A stretch of 64,000 nt of DNA. Source: CAZAMI01 sp964627805. GTDB lineage: Archaea > Thermoproteota > Thermoprotei_A > Sulfolobales > NBVN01. Each line of letters opens with the position of its first letter. The first letter of the stretch is position 1. Made by a program: the position numbers and the translations under genes. Where the stretch lies: positions 56,649-120,648 of the forward strand of contig CAZVLA010000020.1 of NCBI GenBank assembly GCA_964627805.1, given 5' to 3'. Below, in pieces: positions 17,332 through 25,329 of the stretch. The notes below the pieces were generated by a model. It did no database searches. It was not told where the DNA came from and saw only the letters and a program-made list of their open reading frames with translations.

Positions 17332-17999
17332 CCCTCCCTAATACTAACTAATGAGTCATTAATAACTACCTTACCTAAGCTCCTTAAACCCTCCACACAC
17401 GTAACTACCCAGTAAGGATGCACCTTAAGCTTATCAGCTAAATCCTTAATCCTTAAGGGGCCCTCACTCTTAAGTAGCTTCTCAACCTCCTCACAAATTA
17501 GCTTAGTTACTTCATGCTGGTGAGTGTTTATGTAGTTAACTACCTCGATGGCCTTATCGATACTTAAGCCTAACACATTAGCTACGTCCCTAACCTTAGG
17601 TCTTAAGGGTAGCTTACCCCTCCTCCTACCCCTCTTAATCCTTACGTACTCCATAGCTAACTCCCTAACCTCAGAACTAACTAGCTCTTCACCCTCAACA
17701 CATGACTCAATACCTACTAACTCACGTAGGTTAATCTTCACTAACACCTCATCATTACGTATTAAGTACCTCTTAACCACTCTATTAGTACCTTCGAGAG
17801 AAACATTAACTAACCCACTACTTACTAAATCCTCAAGATGCTTCAGTACAGTTGATAACTTAATACCTAATACCTTAGATAACTCAGTAGCTCTTAAGCC
17901 GTCGCGGTTCTCAAGAAGTAACTTAATTATCTGTAGTTTAGGGCCGCTACATAGGGCCTCAATAACCTTCCTAGCCCTACTACCTTCAATCAGCTCCAC
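17328..17999 (-). CDS. Winged-helix regulator, ArsR-like N-terminus with second HTH
   Basis: The protein has 223 residues. An ArsR-type winged helix covers about 5-85: ALCSGPKLQIIKLLLE, then LRATELSKVLGIKLSTVLKH as recognition element and KRYLI as wing. A second helical part ends with LRIKDLADKLKVHPYWVVTC (about 186-205), which looks like another HTH. It is the last gene of a three-gene minus-strand operon after a beta-solenoid membrane protein and a Yip1-like protein, overlapping the former by 14 bases. It may regulate the cell-envelope genes beside it. Confidence 0.7.
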   Translation of the reverse strand: MELIEGSRARKVIEALCSGPKLQIIKLLLENRDGLRATELSKVLGIKLSTVLKHLEDLVSSGLVNVSLEGTNRVVKRYLIRNDEVLVKINLRELVGIESCVEGEELVSSEVRELAMEYVRIKRGRRRGKLPLRPKVRDVANVLGLSIDKAIEVVNYINTHQHEVTKLICEEVEKLLKSEGPLRIKDLADKLKVHPYWVVTCVEGLRSLGKVVINDSLVSIREG

Positions 18000-18813
18000 C
18001 CCTCATCACCTTAACTTCAGCGAGGCTATTACTACCCTCAATACTAATTACTAACTTCCTTAACGACTCACTGAAGCCCTTATCAACGTACGTACTACTC
18101 CCTACAGCCTTAGCTACTTCCTCATGATCTACGTAGAGTCTTGATAAACCATTAGCTAACCTACTTAAGTACTTAATCCTGCAGTCACTGCAGTATATCA
18201 TTAGCTTAGCTAAGCTATTACTCATGTGTATACTTACTTGATTACGTAGTCCGTCCTTACTTAAGTATCTTAAGTCGGTCTTCAGTACTGAATTACTGAG
18301 TGTTAGTGATGCATTTAAGTTGATGTTACTTAGTAGTAACTTACTAACTCCATTAGCGACCTCAATACTTAACTCATGAACAGATGTGGTAGGTAGCTCA
18401 ATTACTGAAACAGCATTAGATACTAATACATTAACGGAGTCACTACCCACCCTAACCTCATACTTAGGTTCGCTCACCCCTAACCAACTACTTAGGGAGG
18501 ACTTAGACTTAAACACCTTAATACTTAATGCATTACTTAATGAGTTATTAATTACTAATACGCAGTTAAGGCACTTAATACTTAATCTACCCTCCTTAGT
18601 TATGTTTACGTACTTACTATAGATTAACTCAAGCTCCTTACTACTTAAGATACTTACAGGTATCTTGGATAACCTAAGTAAGTCGCCTAATGAAGTAATC
18701 CTTAACTCCTTATGAGTTACTGATAAGTACGTTAGAGGTAATGCTATACCCAACACAGCTACAGCTATTAGTAAGGCACCAATCACTAACTCCTTACTAA
18801 CCATTACCACCAC
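17986..18813 (-). CDS. Membrane-anchored protein with beta-helix-like repeats
   Basis: The protein has 275 residues. One N-terminal helix (IGALLIAVAVLGIALPLTYL) anchors it. The rest is built of short strands with recurring N-S/A-(L/V) turns such as VINNSLSNALSI, SVNVLVSNAVSVIEL, EVANGVSKLLLSNI and IHMSNSLAKLMIY. This resembles the right-handed beta solenoid of putative auto-transporter or DUF4097-like adhesins. An ATG at 18804 is an alternative start. It lies between a Yip1-like and a regulator gene, overlapping both. Function is unknown. Confidence 0.6.
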   Translation of the reverse strand: MVVMVSKELVIGALLIAVAVLGIALPLTYLSVTHKELRITSLGDLLRLSKIPVSILSSKELELIYSKYVNITKEGRLSIKCLNCVLVINNSLSNALSIKVFKSKSSLSSWLGVSEPKYEVRVGSDSVNVLVSNAVSVIELPTTSVHELSIEVANGVSKLLLSNINLNASLTLSNSVLKTDLRYLSKDGLRNQVSIHMSNSLAKLMIYCSDCRIKYLSRLANGLSRLYVDHEEVAKAVGSSTYVDKGFSESLRKLVISIEGSNSLAEVKVMRGGAD

Positions 18814-19445
18814 CCCGTAATTAAGTGGGTTAGTGATGTAGTTGCTAGGGCTATTGATAGTATCACTACGAACTCAATGACTAGGGTCAGTATTACGGTA
18901 GCTACTGAAGCACCTACTGATAAGTTCTGAGTTACTGAGATTCCTAATGACTCAATAATTACCTCAATAATTAACGTAATGACGAATCCCGTAATTACTA
19001 AACCAAGTACTGCAGGCCCAGTAATTACTGATGAAGCTAGTGAGGTAGCTATTATGAATACCCTAGACGCTTTTGAGTAACCAATAACTAGTAGTAAGTT
19101 ACCGTAGCTAGCCCTACCACCGAATACCTTAACTAGTAAGTAAGCAATACCACCCTCAAATAACCACCTAATGATATCAGCTAGTAATACAGTAATAGCT
19201 AGTATGGGTAGTGCTATTAAGGTAGCGTAGTTAATCAGACCTACTAAGGGACCTACGAAGGGCTGTATCAAACCCCTAATGAATACCGTAGCTACTGAGA
19301 TGGTAGTAGCTACCGAAAATAGTGATAGCGTAAGTAGTGAGTACGCATTACTCCTACCCTCAGCTACCATTATCTTAAACGCCGTCTTCGGGGACGTGAA
19401 TATACCCCCTAAGTCATACAGTAGGTCCACACTTGCACACCACAT
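18804..19445 (-). CDS. Yip1-like multi-span membrane protein
   Basis: The protein has 213 residues. It opens with a short amphipathic segment, LYDLGGIFTSPKTAFKIM, which is the typical N-terminus of Yip1-domain proteins, and is followed by five or six hydrophobic helices. In prokaryotes such proteins are often found with envelope or secretion genes, but no activity is established. It is the first gene of an operon with the two downstream genes. The TATA box just upstream implies a leaderless mRNA. Confidence 0.6.
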   Translation of the reverse strand: MWCASVDLLYDLGGIFTSPKTAFKIMVAEGRSNAYSLLTLSLFSVATTISVATVFIRGLIQPFVGPLVGLINYATLIALPILAITVLLADIIRWLFEGGIAYLLVKVFGGRASYGNLLLVIGYSKASRVFIIATSLASSVITGPAVLGLVITGFVITLIIEVIIESLGISVTQNLSVGASVATVILTLVIEFVVILSIALATTSLTHLITGWW

Positions 19446-19463
19446 TTATGAAAAATCTAACCA

Positions 19464-19476
19464 TATATAAACTTTT
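19464..19476 (-). promoter_or_regulatory. TATA box of the Yip1 operon
   Basis: On the minus strand AGTTTATATATGG is centred about 25 bases before the ATG at 19445, so transcription should start at or next to the start codon. Confidence 0.55.
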
Positions 19477-19485
19477 CGCAGATTC

Positions 19486-20088
19486 CTAAACAAACCTAAC
19501 TACCTCACTCAATGACCTCCTAGGCCTTGGTTTAGGTACGTACTTAGGGTATCCCATAGCTATTAATGCCTGTAACTCGCATTTTGGTGGTGGGTTTAGT
19601 AACTCATCAAATTCCTCCTTAATGAGTAGTGGGACACCTAACCATACACTACCTAAGCCTAAGTCCCAAGCAGCTAGTATCATATTCTCAATAGCTGCTG
19701 ATAAGCTCTGTATAGCCCATAACCTCTCAAGCTCCCTAAACTCATCACTGTACTGCCTCCTCCTTAAGTCTATGTAGGCAGCTATGTATAGAGGTGCTAG
19801 GTACTGACCCTCAACCATCCTACGGTACCACTTACTCATGATCTCCTTAGGAAGGCCCCCCTCAACTACCCTCTCACCATACATTCTGTGAGCCTTAATT
19901 AGTAACTCATGAATCCTAACCCTAACCCCCCTATCCTTAATAACTATGAAGAACCACTGCTCACCACCACCTGCTGTAGGTGCTCTAATACCTGCATTAA
20001 GTACCTTCTCAATAACCTCATTAGGTACATCCTCATCCCTAAAAGACCTAACACTAACCCTACTCATAATAGCCTCTAAAGTATTCAC
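19486..20088 (-). CDS. Nitroreductase-family flavoprotein
   Basis: The protein has 200 residues. The N-terminal FMN-binding motif RVSVRSFRDEDVPNEVIEKV is followed by AGIRAPTAGGGEQWFFIVI (about 32-50). The C-terminal part, AAWDLGLGSVWLGVPLL then AMGYPKY, is the standard nitroreductase fold end. These dimeric enzymes reduce nitro compounds, quinones or flavins with NAD(P)H; the physiological substrate cannot be told. The gene stands alone, with a C/D sRNA candidate upstream on the same strand. Confidence 0.87.
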   Translation of the reverse strand: MNTLEAIMSRVSVRSFRDEDVPNEVIEKVLNAGIRAPTAGGGEQWFFIVIKDRGVRVRIHELLIKAHRMYGERVVEGGLPKEIMSKWYRRMVEGQYLAPLYIAAYIDLRRRQYSDEFRELERLWAIQSLSAAIENMILAAWDLGLGSVWLGVPLLIKEEFDELLNPPPKCELQALIAMGYPKYVPKPRPRRSLSEVVRFV

Positions 20089-20134
20089 GAGTAACTCACC
20101 AACTACATAAGTAGTTAACTATGGAATTAATTCT

Positions 20135-20188
20135 TATCAGCCAAGGCTGACCTCCTCACCAGTCAGTACCGCCTGGGCTCATCACTAC
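20135..20188 (-). ncRNA. Box C/D guide sRNA candidate 1
   Basis: On the minus strand the order is: box C GTGATGA (20185-20179), a 12-nt guide GCCCAGGCGGTA, box D' CTGA (20166-20163), a 3-nt spacer, box C' GTGAGGA (20159-20153), a 12-nt guide GGTCAGCCTTGG, and box D CTGA (20140-20137). Two 12-nt guides and a 3-nt spacer are the canonical archaeal C/D geometry. A TATA-like CTTTAATAA is centred about 26 bases before the probable 5' end. Guide 2 matches nine bases (CAAGGCTGA) that I recall as part of archaeal 16S rRNA; this was not checked. Confidence 0.75.
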
Positions 20189-20212
20189 CTAAGAATAAGT
20201 CCTTAGGAATTA

Positions 20213-20434
20213 TTAAAGTACTGCATAATCATCACTAATAACGTCACATAGGACTACTGGGTCGCGAACCTCATCAACACCATCAACACTCCTTAAGTAA
20301 AAGCTACTCAACACACTAACATCGGGGAGGCCTAAGTGCTTAAGCAGTAATTCACGGCTCAATACGTAGTTAACTATTACTACCACCCAATAGTAAGGGT
20401 GAGTTATAAAGAGTACTTTTATGTTTGAATACAC
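20213..20434 (-). CDS. Small hypothetical protein
   Basis: The 73-residue frame starts with GTG. An N-terminal hydrophobic half (VLFITHPYYWVVVIVNYVL) is followed by a polar half rich in Asp, Val and Leu. Codon use resembles that of neighbouring genes. It has no motif I recognise, and its end overlaps the promoter of the sRNA candidate. It may be a real small membrane-associated protein or a chance frame. Confidence 0.3.
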   Translation of the reverse strand: MYSNIKVLFITHPYYWVVVIVNYVLSRELLLKHLGLPDVSVLSSFYLRSVDGVDEVRDPVVLCDVISDDYAVL

Positions 20435-20645
20435 AATAACGTAGCTACTTAATTGGAGGTTAAGGGGGGGTTGGGATGAGTGATACTCATCGCCTTGAGG
20501 GCTCGGAGTAAGCGGGGTTGGGGGGCTATGACTCAGGTATGATCTACCCGTTTCACTATGTGTTTGAGGGTTAATAAGAATATTCGGTAATCCCTAATTA
20601 GTTAGTGTACAGTGTTTATTAATTTACATTAAATACTTACTTAAG
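20435..20645. other. Intergenic region with clustered G runs and a small hairpin
   Basis: Between 20460 and 20515 the plus strand has seven G, then TT, then three G, and later four G, TT and six G. These are two copies of a G4-TT-G3+ word about 40 bases apart. GATGAGT-GAT-ACTCATC at 20475-20491 is a perfect 7-bp hairpin. The strand asymmetry is striking for an otherwise AT-leaning region. No gene is convincing. The rest is AT-rich and carries the 3' side of the ATPase gene. Confidence 0.4.
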
Positions 20646-23135
20646 TTAGAAGTGCTTAAATACGAACTCCTTCATAGTCTCCTCAAGAACCTCCATCTTA
20701 TCGTAGGAACTGTAGACCCATAACTTAATCCTATCAGCTAGGAAGAACCAAGCGAATGCATAACCCCATATCAGTGCTACGAACTTAGCACCTAATGGAG
20801 CCATTAGACCAAGCCCTAACCAAGCAACTATCGTAGCTGCTACTTTAGTAACTACAGCGGTTATTAGTAGCCACTTACCGGGCATTATAGACCAGAACGG
20901 CCCCTTAGTCCTAGTAACGAATATCGTTAAGTGACCAGCAACAGCCAACTTAAGGAACACGAATGTCTGAACCATCGACATAGGCATCTTAAGTACTGAG
21001 AGGCTAAGCCATAGTAGGAAGAAGCTACTACACACACCAATAAGCCCTAGTATCGTGGACACTACGAGTATTAACTTAAGATTCCACCTAGCAGGCTTCT
21101 GAGGTACCTTAACATTATCGTAAGCTATAGCTAGTATTGGTAAGTCATTAAGTAATGCTAGTAGGATAATCATCACTGGAGTTATCGGGTATATCTTAAG
21201 TATTAGTATAGCGAACGTAACGAAGAACAATATCCTAATAGTCTCGGTTATCCTGTAGACTACGTAGCTATACATCCTCCTAAAGATCTTACGTGCCGTG
21301 AATATAGCGTCCTTAATGACTGAGATACCCGGAGCTAGTAGGGCTATGTCAGCAGCTGCTCTAGCAGCATCCGTAGCGTTAGCTACTGCAATACCTACGT
21401 CGGCCTTCTTAAGTGCTGGTGCGTCATTAACGCCGTCACCAGTCATAGCTACGTTATACTTCTTCCTCTGAAGTAACTCAACAATCATGTACTTATGCTC
21501 CGGATATACCTGAGCGAAGCCGTCAGCCCTCTCAACTAACTCAGCAGCCTTGTCTGGCGGTGCTTCCTTAATTTGATCTATGGTGTATATCCTAGTACCT
21601 ATACCTAACATCTTAGCAATTTCCCTAGCGATTGCTACGTGATCACCTGTGATCATCTTTACCTTAATACCCTTCTCTTTAAGAAATCTTATGGTGTCGG
21701 CGGCATCCTCCCTAGGTGGGTCGAAGAGAGGTATTAACCCTACGTAGACCCAGTCCTTAGTACCGTTTAGGGTTCTAGCAACACCAATCATTCTGTAGCC
21801 ACGCTTAGCGTACTCATCAACTATGAGCATGACCTTATCCTTCAACTCCTTAGAAGCACCTACTAACTTCAGTATTACTTGAGGAGCTCCCTTAGCAGTC
21901 ATGAACTCCTCTCCATTAGGTCCCCTAACTAATGCCTCAGTTCTCTTCCTAACTGGGTCGAAGGGCTTAAACTCAACCTGCTTGTACTTGCTGTACCTCT
22001 CCTTTAGTCCGTACTTCTCTAGGGCACTAAGTACTGCTAGGTCTATCGGGTCCTTATCCTCCTCCCTAGAAGCTAGAGCTGCATAAAGTATTACATCCTC
22101 CTTACTGAAGTCATTATTAACTGGTACTGGGTCAGCAGTAGTTAATTGGTTCTTAGTTAAGGTCCCCGTCTTATCAGCACAGAGTACGTTAACACCCGCT
22201 AACTCCTCAACAGCTACGAGTTTAGTAACTATGGCTTGCTTCTTAGCTAGTTCGTAAGCACCTATAGCCATAGTAATGGATAGCACAGCAGGTAAAGCAG
22301 CAGGTATAGCAGCAACAACAAGAACTAAGGAGAACTTAAGTAATTCAAGAGCGTTAACACCCCTAAGTAACTCCTCAGCAACCATAGCAGCTACTAAGAG
22401 TATAGTGACTATTATCAGGTAATTACCTATGTTAATCACTAACTTCTGGTACTTACTAACTGTCTTAGCCTTCTGAACTAACTCAACAGTCTTACCGAAG
22501 AATGTATTTAATCCAGTAGCTATTACGACTCCAGTCATTTCACCACGCTTAACTATGGAGCCGGAATACGCTACGTCACCTACCTTCTTCTCAACAGGTA
22601 ATGACTCACCCGTAAGTATGGATTCATCAACCATTAGGTACTCTCCTTCAATAAGCTTAAGATCCGCAGGTACGATATCACCTAACCTAACCCTAACGAT
22701 ATCACCTGGAACCAACTCTCTAGCAGGTATTACCACCCACTTACCGTCCCTCAAGACCCTAGCAATGACTGATAACTTCTTCTTTAGGTACTCAATAATG
22801 TTCTCAGCCTTATGCTCCTCCCAGAAACCAACGATGCTATTCGTGAATAGTAGTGCTAATATTATGTAGAAGTCGACCCAGTGCCTAATAACGAAGGATA
22901 TAGCTGCGGCAGCTTCGATCATCCATGGTATTGGTCCCCAGAAGTAGCTTAGGAACTTAATTACTGGGTGTACCTTCTTCTCAGGTATTTCATTAGGACC
23001 AACTATCTCGATCCTACGCTTAGCTTCCTCACTACTTAAGCCCCTCTCAAGTGAGGTATTTAACCTACGTACTACCTCCTCAACACTTAACTTCTTAGCC
23101 TCATCAGCCCTTATAGTTAGGTTAGCCTCCTTCAC
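20646..23135 (-). CDS. Proton-pumping P-type ATPase (type IIIA)
   Basis: The protein has 829 residues. Motifs in order are: the N-terminal cation-ATPase domain (LSSEEAKRRIEIVGPNEIPE), actuator loop LTGES, phosphorylation site DKTGTLTKNQ (Asp near 320), nucleotide domain MTAKGAPQVIL, hinge TGDGVNDAPALKKADVGIAV, and about ten helices. The overall pattern, with PAALPAVLSI before the DKTGT site and GVNALELLKF, is that of the plasma-membrane H+-ATPases found in fungi, plants and some archaea. It would export protons and keep the cytoplasm near neutral. The start is GTG at 23135 behind GGGGGAG. Confidence 0.9.
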   Translation of the reverse strand: MKEANLTIRADEAKKLSVEEVVRRLNTSLERGLSSEEAKRRIEIVGPNEIPEKKVHPVIKFLSYFWGPIPWMIEAAAAISFVIRHWVDFYIILALLFTNSIVGFWEEHKAENIIEYLKKKLSVIARVLRDGKWVVIPARELVPGDIVRVRLGDIVPADLKLIEGEYLMVDESILTGESLPVEKKVGDVAYSGSIVKRGEMTGVVIATGLNTFFGKTVELVQKAKTVSKYQKLVINIGNYLIIVTILLVAAMVAEELLRGVNALELLKFSLVLVVAAIPAALPAVLSITMAIGAYELAKKQAIVTKLVAVEELAGVNVLCADKTGTLTKNQLTTADPVPVNNDFSKEDVILYAALASREEDKDPIDLAVLSALEKYGLKERYSKYKQVEFKPFDPVRKRTEALVRGPNGEEFMTAKGAPQVILKLVGASKELKDKVMLIVDEYAKRGYRMIGVARTLNGTKDWVYVGLIPLFDPPREDAADTIRFLKEKGIKVKMITGDHVAIAREIAKMLGIGTRIYTIDQIKEAPPDKAAELVERADGFAQVYPEHKYMIVELLQRKKYNVAMTGDGVNDAPALKKADVGIAVANATDAARAAADIALLAPGISVIKDAIFTARKIFRRMYSYVVYRITETIRILFFVTFAILILKIYPITPVMIILLALLNDLPILAIAYDNVKVPQKPARWNLKLILVVSTILGLIGVCSSFFLLWLSLSVLKMPMSMVQTFVFLKLAVAGHLTIFVTRTKGPFWSIMPGKWLLITAVVTKVAATIVAWLGLGLMAPLGAKFVALIWGYAFAWFFLADRIKLWVYSSYDKMEVLEETMKEFVFKHF

Positions 23136-23457
23136 CTCCCCCGTTACTATCGCCTCATGAATGAGTTACTAGATGCAATTAATAAATATTACTTAACATG
23201 CACATTTATCGTATGATATACTTCATGAGTAAGGAAATAAAATAATTAATACAGGCTCCCACACAATTTACTCCGTGGGTGTTAATCTATACCACTGCAT
23301 ACCCACTACTAAGTAATTTAAATGAGTTGCTGAAAACTTATGCTATAAGGAATGTATTAATTATTTAGTGTACTTAATCATTATAATGGTTTATGTATTT
23401 AAATAACTTTTATATGTTTACGAGCCTGTTTAAGCTACTGATTAAATTATTTTTAAT
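23136..23457. other. AT-rich intergenic region, 322 bp
   Basis: This holds the ATPase promoter (minus-strand AATATTTATTAATT about 45-60 bases before its start) and the 3' end of birA. A chain of short related arms, CCCAC near 23270, GTGGGT near 23275 and ACCCAC near 23301, could form alternative small hairpins. No gene or guide RNA pattern is seen. Confidence 0.4.
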
Positions 23458-24414
23458 TTACCTTAAGTGGTATATATCGCCTGCACTAATGGCTACGTTC
23501 CCTTCTTTAGTCTTAATAACTAATCTACCGTACCTATCAATACTTACTGCTAAGCCCTCAACAGTATTACCGCCAATCACATCAGCCCTTACGTACCTGC
23601 CTATGGTTGCTGAGCACCTGACCCACTCCTTAATAACTACCTCGCTCCTACCCTCCCTAATTAGTGAGTAGGTTCCGTCAACATTCTTGAGTACGGTCAG
23701 TAATAGTGGTAGCCTAGGTATTACCTTACCAGTAACTCTACTTAAGGTAGTTGCTGAGTTAAGTAGTTCCTTAGGTAGTTCGTTATTAACATTAATACCT
23801 ACCCCAACTAGTACATACTTAATTAAGTCAGCCTCAGCCCTAGCCTCAATAAGTACTCCGCATACTTTCTTATCATTAATTAATACGTCGTTAGGCCACT
23901 TAAGCCTAGCATCAATACCGTATAACTCCCTGATAGACTTAGCAACAGCTAGGCCCGTAGCTAAGCTCAGTAGCTGTAGATTAGGTAGTGGTGGCGGGCG
24001 TAGTACTACGGTAAACCATAGACCACCATTAGGTGCTACCCAGGACCTCCCTAACCTACCCCTACCCTCACTCATCTCGTCACAAACAACCACGGTGCCC
24101 TCGTCGCATCCATGCCTAGCTAAGTTATCAGCTACGTCCTGAGTCGTTGTGCATCTCCTTAAGTAATGCACTACGTACCTAAGCCTAGTACCTAAGCCCC
24201 TAACGTAGGTCTGAGCTAGTGCTAGGTCATCCTCCTCAACTAACCTATAACCTAACCTAGTATGAGCTACTATTATGAATCCCTTCCTCCTTAGCGACTC
24301 AATAGCCTTATGGACTAAGGACCTCGAAACACCTAATGACTTAGCGATTGATGCCCCACTAACGTACTTACCGCTCTTAAGGATACTTAATACCTTATCC
24401 TCCAATGAACTCAA
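23458..24414 (-). CDS. birA: Biotin protein ligase with N-terminal HTH
   Basis: The protein has 318 residues. An N-terminal winged helix (SGASIAKSLGVSRSLVHKAI, about 20-39) suggests it also represses biotin genes, as in E. coli BirA. The ligase core carries GRGRLGRSWVAPNGGLW at about 115-131, LKWPNDVLI near 169 and GVGINVN near 203. It makes biotinyl-AMP and biotinylates a carrier such as an acyl-CoA carboxylase subunit. It follows korB on the same strand after about 60 bases. No carboxylase gene is in the window. Confidence 0.92.
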   Translation of the reverse strand: MSSLEDKVLSILKSGKYVSGASIAKSLGVSRSLVHKAIESLRRKGFIIVAHTRLGYRLVEEDDLALAQTYVRGLGTRLRYVVHYLRRCTTTQDVADNLARHGCDEGTVVVCDEMSEGRGRLGRSWVAPNGGLWFTVVLRPPPLPNLQLLSLATGLAVAKSIRELYGIDARLKWPNDVLINDKKVCGVLIEARAEADLIKYVLVGVGINVNNELPKELLNSATTLSRVTGKVIPRLPLLLTVLKNVDGTYSLIREGRSEVVIKEWVRCSATIGRYVRADVIGGNTVEGLAVSIDRYGRLVIKTKEGNVAISAGDIYHLR

Positions 24415-24476
24415 CTAAGGCACCAAGTAATCAAAGTGTTTTGAAGTTAATTAATGATGTAGGTACGTACTTAAAA

Positions 24477-25319
24477 TCACTTAATTACCGATTCCTTAGC
24501 CCTCCTAACGTACTCCATGTAAGCATCTACGTATCCGGGTCTATCCTCCCTCTTAAGCACGCCAACACCTACGTACTTACTCCTCTCAATATCCGGTAGT
24601 TCCCTATACCTACTAATAGGTATGCATACCTCCCTAAGCTCCTTAACCTTCTGAGCTGGTGTCTTACCCTCATACCTAACTACGTAGGTTATGCATGGAG
24701 CTATTACCTCAATGAACCTAAACCCTCTTGAGTACTTCGTTAATGCCTCCTTAATACTATCCTTTAACTGAGTGAAGTTAGATATGCACCACCTAGCTAC
24801 GTAGTTAGCGTTAGTACTTACTAGTAACTCAGCAATGTTTAGAGGCTCCTCAAACACTCCGTAGGGGTGAGTGACTGTTGACTTACCCTTAGGTGTAGTA
24901 GGTGATGTCTGACCCCTAGTCATTCCGTAGACTAAGTTATTAACCATAATAACTAGTAAGTCCATATTCCTCCTAGCAGCATGTATTAAGTGATTACCAC
25001 CTATTGATGCTAAGTCACCATCACCACCAATAACAATTACGTTTAGGTCGGGCCTAGCTAACTTAACACCCGTAGCTACCGCGACTGCCCTACCATGTAG
25101 TGTGTGTATGCTATCAGCTCTTATGTAGGGGCTAGGGATCCATGATGAGCACCCAATACCACTAACGAATACGTAGTTCCTTAAGTCCTCAATACCTAAC
25201 TCACTAAATGCCTTCATTAAGGCATTAATGACTACACCATTGAAGCACCCAGGGCAGAATGCTGTAGGTAGTACCTCCTCCCTTAAGTACCTCCTACTGT
25301 AGTGCTTAGGGACGACCAT
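24477..25319 (-). CDS. korB: 2-oxoacid:ferredoxin oxidoreductase, beta subunit
   Basis: This subunit binds thiamine diphosphate. FCPGCFNG near the N-terminus supplies the conserved cysteine motif, and GGDGDLASIGGNHLIHAARR (about 95-114) is the ThDP/Mg2+ site, ending at an NN in VMVNNLVYGMTRGQTSPT. I place the start at the ATG at 25319, because GAGGTGG precedes it by about five bases; a GTG at 25328 is also in frame. The protein is then 280 residues. It forms the enzyme with the alpha subunit immediately upstream and the ferredoxin-like subunit. The 2-oxoglutarate type is favoured by subunit organisation. Confidence 0.88.
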   Translation of the reverse strand: MVVPKHYSRRYLREEVLPTAFCPGCFNGVVINALMKAFSELGIEDLRNYVFVSGIGCSSWIPSPYIRADSIHTLHGRAVAVATGVKLARPDLNVIVIGGDGDLASIGGNHLIHAARRNMDLLVIMVNNLVYGMTRGQTSPTTPKGKSTVTHPYGVFEEPLNIAELLVSTNANYVARWCISNFTQLKDSIKEALTKYSRGFRFIEVIAPCITYVVRYEGKTPAQKVKELREVCIPISRYRELPDIERSKYVGVGVLKREDRPGYVDAYMEYVRRAKESVIK

Positions 25320-25329
25320 TACAACCACC

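Noticed and set aside
20476..20515. 11-codon leader peptide starting near 20476
   Set aside because: There is a G-rich stretch before an ATG, but no plus-strand gene follows and the frame is too short to judge.
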